From assembly GCA_025354075.1 (NCBI GenBank), contig JANXNO010000119.1, positions 1 through 10,637 of the forward strand: a stretch of DNA of 10,637 nucleotides. Direction: 5' to 3'. The notes beneath the pieces were generated by a model that did not search any database, had not been told where the DNA came from, and saw nothing but the letters and a program-made list of their open reading frames with translations. The position numbers and the translations under genes are program-made. Positions within the stretch are counted from its first letter, which is position 1, and every line of letters begins with the position of its first letter. This DNA is from Burkholderiales bacterium. GTDB lineage: Bacteria > Pseudomonadota > Gammaproteobacteria > Burkholderiales > Casimicrobiaceae. Of this stretch, positions 1 through 6,945 are shown one piece after another.

Positions 1-353
1 AGGCGGTGCGCAACTGGATGCCGATGAATGTGCGCCGCAGTTATCCCATCGCGGTGCCGCGTGAAGATGTGCAAAAGGACGTTGACCGTTTGCAGGCATT
101 GTGGACGGAAGCACGCGGCAGGTTTGGCAGCGATGGCCCGTTTCTCTATAGCAAATTCAGTGTGGCGGATGCTTACTTCGCTCCGGTTGTTTTTCGCTTC
201 AATACGTACGGCGTGAAGTTGAACCCTGTGGTTGCCGATTACGTGAAAGCGATGCTCGCGCATCCTTCCATGCAGCAATGGATCGCTGATTCAAAGGCCG
301 AGAAAGAAGTCGTTGATCATGAAGAGCCTGAACATATTTATGCGACGAAGTGA
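1..353 (+). CDS. Glutathione S-transferase family protein, C-terminal part (5' end outside window)
   Basis: The reading frame is open to the left edge (in-frame codons from base 3) and ends at TGA 351-353, so only about 117 C-terminal residues are present. The segment matches the all-helical C-terminal domain of a proteobacterial GST. It has the typical run 'RNWMPMNVRRSYP', then a helix ending in 'GPFLYSKFSVADAYFAPVVFRF' (the SxADA motif that forms the N-capping box of the GST fold), then 'YGVKLNPVVADYVKAML' and 'HPSMQQWIADSKAE'. The thioredoxin-like N-terminal domain that binds glutathione lies outside the window, so class and substrate cannot be judged. It ends 14 bases before glcE on the same strand and could be co-transcribed with it. 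The GTG at base 6 is only an internal Val codon, not a start. Confidence 0.85.
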   Translation, partial: AVRNWMPMNVRRSYPIAVPREDVQKDVDRLQALWTEARGRFGSDGPFLYSKFSVADAYFAPVVFRFNTYGVKLNPVVADYVKAMLAHPSMQQWIADSKAEKEVVDHEEPEHIYATK

Positions 354-367
354 CCTAGAGCGCTGCA

Positions 368-1414
368 ATGATTGATGTCTGGCAGGCGCAGATCAAGGCT
401 GCCGCAGCGAAAGGCGAAAAGCTCGCCATTCGCGGCAGCGGCAGCAAAACGTTCTGCTCCCCAGCAGCAACGGGCGACGTCATCGACACGAGTGAACACG
501 CTGGCATCGTCGAGTATGAGCCCAATGAACTGGTAATCGTCGTTCGCTGCGGTGCGCGCATTGCCGACGTTGAGAAAACGATGGCGGACGCAGGCCAAAT
601 GCTCGCGTTCGAACCTCCGCACTTTGGCGAAAGCGCGACCATCGGCGGCATGGTTGCCAGCGGCCTGTCAGGGCCGCGCCGCCCGTACGCCGGGGCCTTG
701 CGCGATTTCGTGCTCGGCTGCAAAGTGCTCGACGGCAAGGGCGATCATTTGAGCTTTGGCGGCAAGGTCATGAAGAACGTTGCCGGTTTTGATGTGTCAC
801 GCCTGCTGACTGGATCGCAGGGCACGCTCGGCGTGATCACCGAAGCCGCATTCAAATGCCTGCCGCTGCCGAAGGCGCAGCGGACGCTAGTGTTTGAGCT
901 TGATGCGCAAGCCGCCATTGAGCGCATGAATCGCTGGTACGCAGAAGCGAATCCGATTACAGCAACGGCATGGGTTGGCGGCAAGCTTTATGTTCGGCTT
1001 GCTGGTGCCGAACCAGCAGTGAAGTCTGCCGCAACGAATCTCGGCGGCGAGGCTTTCGCAAACGATGCTGATTGGTGGCGCAACTGGCGTGAGCAGAAGC
1101 ATGTGTTCTTCACCGCTGGTCAATCGCCGTTGATTCGTGTTGCCTGTAAATCCACGGCAGCGTGGGGTGATTTGGCGAACAACGCTGACTTGCAGACCAT
1201 CGATTGGGGGGGCGCACAGCGCTGGTTGCGTTGTTCGTCCACCGCGTTGCCCGCTGTTCGTGAATGGGCGCGGGCGCAGGGTGGTCACGCGAGCGTGTTT
1301 CGTGGTGCGGCGTCCGACCAAGAACGCGTAGCGACGCTGCAACCCGCACTCGCTGATGTTCAAACAAAGATCAAGGCAGGCTTTGACCCGTACAACGTTT
1401 TTCCGTCTTTGTAG
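368..1414 (+). CDS. glcE: Glycolate oxidase FAD-binding subunit GlcE
   Basis: GlcE is one of three subunits (GlcD, GlcE, GlcF) of the membrane-associated glycolate oxidase, which oxidises glycolate to glyoxylate. The 348-residue product is close to the E. coli GlcE length of about 350. The N-terminal half is a PCMH-type FAD-binding fold: 'IRGSGSKTF' near residues 21-29, 'EYEPNELVIVVRCGARI' near 49-65, 'FEPPHFGESATIGGMVASGLSGP' near 81-103, and 'GGKVMKNVAGFDVSRLLTGSQGTLGVITE' near 131-159, the diagnostic GlcE/GlcD signature. The C-terminal half is a less conserved cap domain ending in 'DPYNVFPSL', the expected terminal motif. The ATG follows the GST stop by 14 bases with only a weak GAG as possible ribosome site. 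The TAG stop lies within the GTAG of an inverted repeat that occupies the gap to glcF. No glcD lies immediately upstream. Confidence 0.95.
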   Translation: MIDVWQAQIKAAAAKGEKLAIRGSGSKTFCSPAATGDVIDTSEHAGIVEYEPNELVIVVRCGARIADVEKTMADAGQMLAFEPPHFGESATIGGMVASGLSGPRRPYAGALRDFVLGCKVLDGKGDHLSFGGKVMKNVAGFDVSRLLTGSQGTLGVITEAAFKCLPLPKAQRTLVFELDAQAAIERMNRWYAEANPITATAWVGGKLYVRLAGAEPAVKSAATNLGGEAFANDADWWRNWREQKHVFFTAGQSPLIRVACKSTAAWGDLANNADLQTIDWGGAQRWLRCSSTALPAVREWARAQGGHASVFRGAASDQERVATLQPALADVQTKIKAGFDPYNVFPSL

Positions 1415-1472
1415 GAGCGGCGAAAGCCGCGATGCCATTTACTAACCTATCGCGGCTTTCGCCGCTCCTACA
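1410..1472. repeat. GTAG-type REP pair (BIME-like perfect inverted repeat) between glcE and glcF
   Basis: Bases 1410-1433 and 1449-1472 are perfect reverse complements (24 bp) around a 15-base loop (1434-1448). Each arm reads, from its outer end, GTAG, then GAGCGGC, GAAA and GCCGCGAT. A GTAG tetranucleotide followed by a small GC-rich palindrome (GCGGC-gaaa-GCCGC) is the known layout of GTAG-type REP sequences, which RAYT transposases move in many gamma- and betaproteobacteria. Two REPs facing each other form a BIME. The left GTAG includes the glcE stop codon (TAG 1412-1414). The right arm ends 14 bases before the glcF ATG. In mRNA the arms would form a long, stable stem, and there is no T-run after it, so transcript stabilisation or processing is likelier than termination. 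No other copy was found in the window. Confidence 0.85.
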
Positions 1473-1486
1473 GTAAACAACAGCGC

Positions 1487-2707
1487 ATGCAAACCAATCT
1501 CGCCGATTTCATTAAAGATACGCCCGAAGGCATCGAGGCTGACGCCATTCTGCGCTCCTGCGTACATTGCGGTTTTTGCACTGCGACCTGCCCGACTTAT
1601 CAAATTCTGGGCGATGAACTTGACGGCCCACGTGGCCGTATTTATCTGATCAAGCAAGTACTCGAAGGCGTCGAGCCTACAGCTAAAACGCAACAGCATC
1701 TGGATCGCTGCCTGACCTGTCGCAATTGTGAAAGCACCTGTCCGAGCGGTGTTGAGTATGGACGTCTTGTCGATATTGGTCGCTCGGTAGTGGAGAGGAA
1801 GGTAGGCCGCACAGCAGTTGAGATGTTGAAACGGCGAGTGCTGCGCAGAGGACTGTTGAGCAAAAAGTCGTTCGCTGCCGCGCTCGCGTTAGGACGCGCC
1901 GCGCGACCGCTACTGCCCGCTTCGCTCAAAGCAAAAATTCAACCACGACGCGCGCCGGGAGATTGGCCAACCACGCTACACGGGCGTGCCATGTTGCTGC
2001 TCGACAACTGTGTGCAGGACGCGCTTGCCCCCTCGATTGATACGGCTGCCGCACGCGTGCTGGACGCCGCAGGCATTACGCTGAAACGAGTGTCCGCAGG
2101 CGGCTGTTGCGGTGCGTTGAGTCACCATTTGAATGCGCACGACGAAGCGGTCGAAAAAGTGCGCGCCAACATTGATGCCTGGTGGCCGCACGTTGCGTCG
2201 GGCGCAGAGGCGATTGTCGTGACTGCATCGGGTTGCTCAGTCATGGTCAAGGACTACGGCCACTTTATGAAACACGACCCGACTTACGCGGCGAAAGCGG
2301 CGAAAATCGCCGCGCTCGCGAGAGATGTTTCCGAGGTCATCGCAGCGGAGTGGTTGACGCTCAAGAGCAAAGTCAAATCCTCGTCGGAAAAAATTGCCTA
2401 CCACCCACCCTGCACGATGCAGCATGGCATGAAGCTGAAAGGTGGGGTTGAAGCGCTGCTAAAGGACATGGGTTTTGCGCTATCCCCGGTGGCTGATAGC
2501 CACCTTTGCTGCGGCTCGGCGGGCACCTATTCAGTATTGCAACCCGCGATCAGTACCGAACTTAAATCACGCAAGCTGAAATCGCTCGCGGCAGGTGCTC
2601 CTACGCAAATCGCGACCGCCAATATCGGATGCATGACGCATCTACAGAGCGGCACGTCCTTGCAGGTCAAGCACTGGATCGAATTGCTTGATGAACGGCT
2701 GAAATAG
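1487..2707 (+). CDS. glcF: Glycolate oxidase iron-sulfur subunit GlcF
   Basis: GlcF is the iron-sulfur subunit that passes electrons from the flavin subunits of glycolate oxidase toward the respiratory chain. At 406 residues it matches the E. coli protein (about 407). Two [4Fe-4S] ferredoxin motifs are visible: C25-x2-C28-x2-C31-x3-C35-P and C75-x2-C78-x2-C81-x3-C85-P. Two CCG cysteine-rich domains follow, with 'GGCCGALSHH' at about 206-214 and 'HPPC' (306-309) plus 'CCGSAGTYSVLQP' (341-353). The conserved 'IATANIGCMTHLQSGT' near 375-390 closes the second one. Such CCG domains are shared with heterodisulfide reductase HdrB and LutA. The ATG at 1487 has no recognisable Shine-Dalgarno sequence and sits just after the REP inverted repeat, so translation may depend on coupling or on the local fold. 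It is co-directional with glcE. Confidence 0.96.
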   Translation: MQTNLADFIKDTPEGIEADAILRSCVHCGFCTATCPTYQILGDELDGPRGRIYLIKQVLEGVEPTAKTQQHLDRCLTCRNCESTCPSGVEYGRLVDIGRSVVERKVGRTAVEMLKRRVLRRGLLSKKSFAAALALGRAARPLLPASLKAKIQPRRAPGDWPTTLHGRAMLLLDNCVQDALAPSIDTAAARVLDAAGITLKRVSAGGCCGALSHHLNAHDEAVEKVRANIDAWWPHVASGAEAIVVTASGCSVMVKDYGHFMKHDPTYAAKAAKIAALARDVSEVIAAEWLTLKSKVKSSSEKIAYHPPCTMQHGMKLKGGVEALLKDMGFALSPVADSHLCCGSAGTYSVLQPAISTELKSRKLKSLAAGAPTQIATANIGCMTHLQSGTSLQVKHWIELLDERLK

Positions 2708-2741
2708 TCATTCAACATTTTGCCCGGGGAGCACTAATAGT

Positions 2742-3125
2742 GTGTTTTTGAACCAATCCGTAGCGGCTGCAGAGGTTGTTCAGCGTCAGCTAGACGCTTA
2801 TAACGCGCGGGATATTGACGCGTTGATGGCGACCTATGCAGACGATGTCGAGCACTTCGAATTTCCTGCAACGCCGGTGGCCAGTGGCGCGGCGCAGGTG
2901 CGCGAGCGTTTACATGTGCGTTTGCAGGAACCGAGCTTGCACGCCCAGTTGCTGGGGCGCACAGCGATGGGCAATCTGGTGATTGATCACGAACTGGTGA
3001 CACGCGACTTTCCGGAAGGCCGTGGCACCGTTGAGTTAATCGCGATGTATGAAGTGCAGGGCGAGAAAATCGTATGCGCCTGGTTCAAATTTGGTGCGAA
3101 GCGGCTTGACGCTCAGCAACCGTAG
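2742..3125 (+). CDS. SnoaL/NTF2-like (steroid delta-isomerase-like) small protein
   Basis: This 127-residue product has the look of an NTF2-like cone-fold protein. An N-terminal helix 'VVQRQLDAYNARDIDALMATYADDVEHFEFP' (about residues 9-39) is the classic SnoaL opening (helix, 'YNARDxDAxxATYADD', first strand). Strands around 'GNLVIDHELVTRDFPEGRGTVELIAMYEVQGEKIVCAWFKFG' form the cone's sheet. Members range from isomerases and polyketide cyclases to proteins with no enzymatic role, so no substrate can be named. The start is taken as GTG 2742 because GGGGAG at about 2727-2731 is placed as a ribosome site. The gene begins 34 bases after glcF on the same strand and may be the last cistron of that unit. 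It ends facing the convergent helicase gene. Confidence 0.75.
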   Translation: MFLNQSVAAAEVVQRQLDAYNARDIDALMATYADDVEHFEFPATPVASGAAQVRERLHVRLQEPSLHAQLLGRTAMGNLVIDHELVTRDFPEGRGTVELIAMYEVQGEKIVCAWFKFGAKRLDAQQP

Positions 3126-3131
3126 ACCGTA

Positions 3132-3146
3132 GACGCGCAGCGCGTC
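3132..3146. terminator. Dyad symmetry just after the SnoaL-like gene; possible weak terminator
   Basis: GACGCGC (3132-3138) and GCGCGTC (3140-3146) are perfect complements around one base. A real hairpin would be a 5-bp GC-rich stem with a 5-base loop. It begins 6 bases after the TAG stop and is followed by CCGGCTTTATGG, which has only a three-T run, so it is a poor intrinsic terminator. It lies in the 75-base spacer between two convergent genes, where a transcription stop is expected. A 7-base tandem duplication (CGTAGAC at 3121-3127 and 3128-3134) runs from the stop codon into this element. Confidence 0.3.
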
Positions 3147-3163
3147 CGGCTTTATGGTGTCGC

Positions 3164-3178
3164 ACTCAAATGTTGAGT
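3164..3178. terminator. Small hairpin in the convergent spacer; possible terminator for the minus-strand operon
   Basis: ACTCAA (3164-3169) and TTGAGT (3173-3178) form a perfect 6-bp dyad around ATG. It lies 22 bases beyond the helicase stop on the minus strand, where a transcription end is expected. There is no T-run on either strand and the stem is AT-rich, so function is uncertain. Confidence 0.2.
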
Positions 3179-3200
3179 TGACGCGCTTTGTTTCTCAAGG

Positions 3201-5723
3201 CTACGTGACAGCCGCCTTGTCCAGCTCGGCCACCATACGCGCCACACGCTGCTCAATCTGCTCCGTCGATAACTTCTCGCGCAGCCGCTCGACCATCAGC
3301 GGAAACGAAAACGGCGTCGGTCGATCACACTTCATCATCAGTGCCTTGCTACCGCGCAGTCGCAGTAGTGCCGACGTAAGCCGTGACGACTCCAGTTGCC
3401 GCTCCATCACTTCGCGCACGGCCTGTCTGAGCAGCAGATTGTCGCTGTCGTAGGTAGTGAAAACTTCAAACAACAGCCCACTCGATGCCTGCAATTGCCG
3501 ACTCGATTTGTTCTGCCCAGGATAGCCCTGATCAATCAATCCGGCGACGCGCGCAATCTCGCGGAACTGACGCTTGCCGAGCTCGGCGGCGTTGAGCCCG
3601 GCCAAAATATCTGCTTCTACCAGGCGTGAATCCAGCAGTTCGCGCAACTCTTTCGCAGTCAATGTGACCTCGGTCGGTGACAGCAATTCAAAGCCGTAAT
3701 CATTGATCGCGATGGAGAATGTCCTGCCTAGCTCCGGGTGCTTTTGCGCGAGACGATAGCTGAACAGCGTCGCCAGCCCGAGATGCACTAGCCGCCCTTC
3801 AAACGGATAGAAGAACAGATGCCAGCCTTCGCTGGTTTTGAGTGATTCAACGAGCCATTCCTTTTGATCGGGTAGGGCTGAAAGTTGCGATTGCAGCGCG
3901 AAAATCGGTTCGCATAGCCGCATTTCCGGTGTTGAATAAACACCGTGCTTTGCCTCGGCAATCAGGTCGCGCGTGGCGCCTGCAAGCTGGGTGGACAATG
4001 GCATTTTGCCGCCCGCCCAGCGAGGCACCAGGTTCTTGCGTTTCGCCGCTCGCCGCACATAAGCTGTCATCTCGCGAACGCGGATGAACTCGACCACGCG
4101 TCCGGCGAAAATGAACGCATCACCCGGATTCAGTCGCGCAATGAAATCTTCTTCAACGTGCCCCAGCCGCGCTCCACCGAGGAATTGCACGGTGATCGAA
4201 GCCTCCGACACGATGGTGCCAATGTTGGTCCGGTGCCGCGTGGCGATGCGGCGATCCGTGACAACGTAGAGCCCGGTTTCAGGATCGATCACCACTTTGT
4301 GAAAGTCAGGATACGCCTGCAACGACGCGCCGCCACGTGTCACGAAATCGAGGCACCATTGCCACTCGGCATCAGTGAGTTGCATGTAGGTGAAACAGCT
4401 TTCTACCTCAGCACGCAGCTCATCGGGATTGAAGCCACCGCCGAGCGCCGCGCTCACCATGTGCTGTGTGAGCACGTCAAGCGGTCGCCACTGGGTTTTG
4501 CCAAACGCCGCCCCGAGTGGCATGCGTGATTCGATGTGTTTCGCGTGTGCGGCCTGTCGCGCCGCGGCGGCTTCAACCAGTTCCAGCGCATGCGTCGGCA
4601 CCACCGTCACGCGGCTCTTTGCGCCCGGTTGATGGCCGCTGCGTCCTGCGCGTTGCAGCAGGCGCGCGACGCCCTTCGGCGAGCCAATCTGTAGCACCTG
4701 TTCAACTGGCCGAAAGTCCACGCCGAGATCAAGCGAACTGGTACACACCACAGCATGCAGCAGGCCGCTGCGAATGCCTTCTTCGACGTACTCTCGCGTC
4801 GCCTTGTCGAGCGAGCCGTGATGCAGCGCGATCTGTCCCGCCCACTCCGGTTTTGCGTTCAGCAACGCCTGATACCAAAGCTCGGTTTGTGAGCGCGTGT
4901 TGGTGAAGACCAGCGTGCTTTTGCACTGCTCAATCTTTCCGATGACCTCGGGTAAGAGTTTCAAACCCAGGTGCCCGCCCCAAGGAAAACGCTCGATGGT
5001 TGCAGGCATCAGCGAATCGATCACGATGTCCTTCTCGATCTTGCCGCTGATCAGCACGCCGTCGCCTGCGAGCGCCGCGTCCGGCCCGATTAGCACGCGC
5101 ATCGCTTCATCCAGATTGCCGAGTGTGGCGCTCATGCCCCAGGTTTGCAGCTTCTTTTTGCCGCGCCCAGACGCGCCACGCAGGCGCGTGAGCGTGAGTT
5201 CCAGCAGCGTACCGCGCTTCGACGACATCAGTTCATGCCACTCATCAACGATGACGCAGCGCAAGCTTGACAACCGTTCCCGCCAGTCGGCCTTGGTCAG
5301 CATCAAGGCGAGCGATTCCGGCGTAGTGACCAGCACAGTGGGCAAACGCCGATCCTGCTTCGCGCGCTCGCTGCTGGACACATCGCCCGTGCGCAGACCG
5401 ACGGTCCAGGTGGGTTGCATGGCTGCGGCTGCGTCTTTAAGGCTTAGTGTGGTGTCGGCTGCCAGCGCTTTGAGTGGTGTGATCCAGAGGACGGTTATCG
5501 GTGGCGCAACTTGCCCCCGCTCCCCTTGAGGGAGAGGGGAGAACACCGCACAAGGCCCACAAAACGCTGCGTACGTTTTGCCGAAGCCGGTAGGCGCATG
5601 AATGAGGCCGCTCTTGCCCACCGCATACGCCGTCCATGCGTCCCGCTGGAAGTCGAAAGGCGTCCAGTTGCGTGAGGCGAAAAAGGCCTCCGCGATGTCA
5701 ACTCGCGAAGGTTTGGTACTCAT
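3201..5723 (-). CDS. Ligase-associated DEXH-box DNA helicase (Lhr family)
   Basis: This is a superfamily 2 ATP-dependent DNA helicase of the Lhr-core type, close to the 'ligase-associated DEXH box helicase' family thought to act in DNA repair. Using the ATG at 5723 (840 residues), motif Q-like 'FDFQRDAW' is at 23-30 and Walker A 'HAPTGFGKT' at 42-50. 'LWITPLKALAAD' follows at 79-90, 'VTTPESL' at 132-138 and Walker B 'VDEWHELMSSKRG' at 159-171 (DEWH rather than the DEIH of Lhr). 'MSATLGN' is at 197-203, 'VFTNTRSQTE' at 272-281 and motif VI 'QRAGRSGH' at 357-364. A long C-terminal part includes 'RQFREIARVAGLIDQGYPGQNKSSRQLQASSGLLFEVF', typical of this family. An in-frame start 15 codons upstream (5768) exists, but 5723 is preferred because its ATG overlaps the VOC stop as ATGA and the family alignment begins there. 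Residues 61-72 are an unusual insertion. The usual ligase and exonuclease partner genes are absent from the window. Confidence 0.92.
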   Translation of the reverse strand: MSTKPSRVDIAEAFFASRNWTPFDFQRDAWTAYAVGKSGLIHAPTGFGKTYAAFCGPCAVFSPLPQGERGQVAPPITVLWITPLKALAADTTLSLKDAAAAMQPTWTVGLRTGDVSSSERAKQDRRLPTVLVTTPESLALMLTKADWRERLSSLRCVIVDEWHELMSSKRGTLLELTLTRLRGASGRGKKKLQTWGMSATLGNLDEAMRVLIGPDAALAGDGVLISGKIEKDIVIDSLMPATIERFPWGGHLGLKLLPEVIGKIEQCKSTLVFTNTRSQTELWYQALLNAKPEWAGQIALHHGSLDKATREYVEEGIRSGLLHAVVCTSSLDLGVDFRPVEQVLQIGSPKGVARLLQRAGRSGHQPGAKSRVTVVPTHALELVEAAAARQAAHAKHIESRMPLGAAFGKTQWRPLDVLTQHMVSAALGGGFNPDELRAEVESCFTYMQLTDAEWQWCLDFVTRGGASLQAYPDFHKVVIDPETGLYVVTDRRIATRHRTNIGTIVSEASITVQFLGGARLGHVEEDFIARLNPGDAFIFAGRVVEFIRVREMTAYVRRAAKRKNLVPRWAGGKMPLSTQLAGATRDLIAEAKHGVYSTPEMRLCEPIFALQSQLSALPDQKEWLVESLKTSEGWHLFFYPFEGRLVHLGLATLFSYRLAQKHPELGRTFSIAINDYGFELLSPTEVTLTAKELRELLDSRLVEADILAGLNAAELGKRQFREIARVAGLIDQGYPGQNKSSRQLQASSGLLFEVFTTYDSDNLLLRQAVREVMERQLESSRLTSALLRLRGSKALMMKCDRPTPFSFPLMVERLREKLSTEQIEQRVARMVAELDKAAVT
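5520..5541. repeat. Short palindromic repeat inserted in frame within the helicase gene
   Basis: CTCCCCT (5520-5526) and AGGGGAG (5535-5541) are perfect complements around TGAGGGAG, and a second nested dyad uses CTCCC/GGGAG. Read on the minus strand it encodes 'SPLPQGERG', residues 62-70 of the helicase. This peptide is the familiar translation of a dispersed CCCTCTCCC/GGGGAGAGGG palindrome seen in many proteobacterial genomes (recalled, not searched). It sits between Walker A and motif Ia, a variable surface loop, so the reading frame is kept. Confidence 0.65.
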
Positions 5724-6088
5724 CCGCGCAGGCCGATGCAATTTCCCCACGGATCGCGGATCTGACACATGCGCATGCCGTCTTCAATCTCGGCGGGGCC
5801 GCGGAAAAGTGTCGCGCCAACTGACTGAAAGTGATTCACCTCGGCTTCGAAGTCAGCCACTGTCCAATACACCACGGTGCCTGCCGGCCCGGACGCTACC
5901 TTTTCATCGGCAGGGACGATTTCGATCTGGATACCGTTGAGCTCCAGATATTCGAAGTTCTTCTTAGGCCAGTGAATATTCGTGCGCCGGGCAGCAGGGA
6001 ACGCACGTGAGTACCAGTCGAGCGCCGCAGCGACGTCAGCAACGTGGATCATCACGGCACAGACAGGCGACGCTCTCGCTTTTGTCAA
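5720..6088 (-). CDS. VOC-family (glyoxalase/bleomycin-resistance fold) protein
   Basis: The 122-residue product has a single-chain vicinal-oxygen-chelate fold. '[20 protein letters not shown]' (about 11-30) is the first beta-alpha unit, '[19 protein letters not shown]' (about 46-64) the next strands, '[29 protein letters not shown]' the second module, and '[14 protein letters not shown]' the terminal DPxGN strand. VOC proteins include glyoxalases, dioxygenases and antibiotic-binding proteins. The first histidine is present, but the final acidic ligand expected after DPWGN is replaced by 'CIGL', so metal catalysis is doubtful and no substrate can be assigned. The start is taken as TTG 6088-6086, which overlaps the thyA stop as TTGA. 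ATG 6052 is an alternative (110 residues) but would clip the first strand and has no ribosome site. Its TGA stop overlaps the helicase ATG, so it sits mid-operon. Confidence 0.82.
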   Translation of the reverse strand: MTKARASPVCAVMIHVADVAAALDWYSRAFPAARRTNIHWPKKNFEYLELNGIQIEIVPADEKVASGPAGTVVYWTVADFEAEVNHFQSVGATLFRGPAEIEDGMRMCQIRDPWGNCIGLRG

Positions 6089-6945
6089 ACCGCCACCGGC
6101 GCTTTAATAGCGGCATGACTCTGATACTCCGTAATCTCAAAATCCTCAAATTCGTAGTCGAAGATTGACGCGGGTTTGCGCTTGATGATCAGGCGGGGCG
6201 GGGGCAACGGCGTGCGTGACAGTTGCGTTGCGACCTGCTCAGTGTGGTTGTCGTAGATGTGGCAGTCGCCGCCGGTCCAGATGAAGTCGCCCACGTCGAG
6301 GTCGCATTGCTGCGCAATCATGTGCGTGAGCAGGGCGTAGCTGGCGATGTTGAACGGGACGCCGAGGAAGAGGTCGGCGCTGCGTTGGTAGAGCTGGCAG
6401 GAGAGTTTGCCGTCTGCGACGTAGAACTGAAAAAAAGCATGACAAGGCATCAGCGCCATCTTGGGCAGGTCCGCTACGTTCCATGCGCTGACGATGATAC
6501 GGCGTGAATTCGGGTCGCGTTTGATGAGGTCGATGGCCTGTTGAATCTGATCAATCGTGCCGCCGCCGTCCGCCTCGCGCCTGGGCCATGAGCGCCACTG
6601 CACGCCGTACACGGGGCCTAAATCACCGTCCGCTTTCGCCCATTCGTCCCAAATGGTCACGCCGCGTTCTTGCAGCCATGTGGCGTTGCTGTCGCCGCGC
6701 AAAAACCACAGCAATTCATAGGTGATGGCTTTCCAGAATACCTTTTTCGTCGTCAGCAGCGGAAAGCCGCGTTGCAGGTCAAAGCGCAGTTGCGCGCCGA
6801 ATACCGAACGCGTGCCCGTGCCGGTGCGGTCACCCTTAATTGCGCCCTGCGTGCTGACTTGTTGCAGCAAATCGAGGTAGGGTTGCTCTAGCGCAGGCAG
6901 CATGGCGGCGGCGGGAGAATTGACGGGGGCGAGGGCGGATTGCAT
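6085..6945 (-). CDS. thyA: Thymidylate synthase ThyA
   Basis: ThyA methylates dUMP to dTMP with 5,10-methylene-tetrahydrofolate, the de novo route to thymidylate in the cytoplasm. The sequence aligns along its length with E. coli ThyA. '[12 protein letters not shown]' (39-50) contains the phosphate-binding Arg. '[25 protein letters not shown]' follows, then 'TIWDEWA', '[12 protein letters not shown]', '[17 protein letters not shown]' (144-160) and the catalytic loop 'MPCHAFFQF' with nucleophile Cys168. '[29 protein letters not shown]', '[16 protein letters not shown]' and the C-terminal 'IKAPVAV' that closes the active site complete it. At 286 residues it is about 20 longer than E. coli ThyA, all at the N-terminus. 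ATG 6903 (272 residues) aligns better with the family start, but neither start has a clear Shine-Dalgarno. It is first of three overlapping genes (thyA, VOC, helicase). The dihydrofolate reductase gene often found beside thyA is not here. Confidence 0.97.
   Translation of the reverse strand: MQSALAPVNSPAAAMLPALEQPYLDLLQQVSTQGAIKGDRTGTGTRSVFGAQLRFDLQRGFPLLTTKKVFWKAITYELLWFLRGDSNATWLQERGVTIWDEWAKADGDLGPVYGVQWRSWPRREADGGGTIDQIQQAIDLIKRDPNSRRIIVSAWNVADLPKMALMPCHAFFQFYVADGKLSCQLYQRSADLFLGVPFNIASYALLTHMIAQQCDLDVGDFIWTGGDCHIYDNHTEQVATQLSRTPLPPPRLIIKRKPASIFDYEFEDFEITEYQSHAAIKAPVAV

Noticed and set aside
2594..2614. GCTCCTAC-like run in glcF resembling one end of the REP arm
   Set aside because: It encodes the conserved 'GAPTQIATANIG' of GlcF and lacks the palindrome, so protein conservation explains it.
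4897..5529. Plus-strand open frame of about 210 codons inside the helicase gene
   Set aside because: Low-complexity Ser/Pro/Arg translation opposite the helicase Walker B and SAT motifs. No support as a gene.
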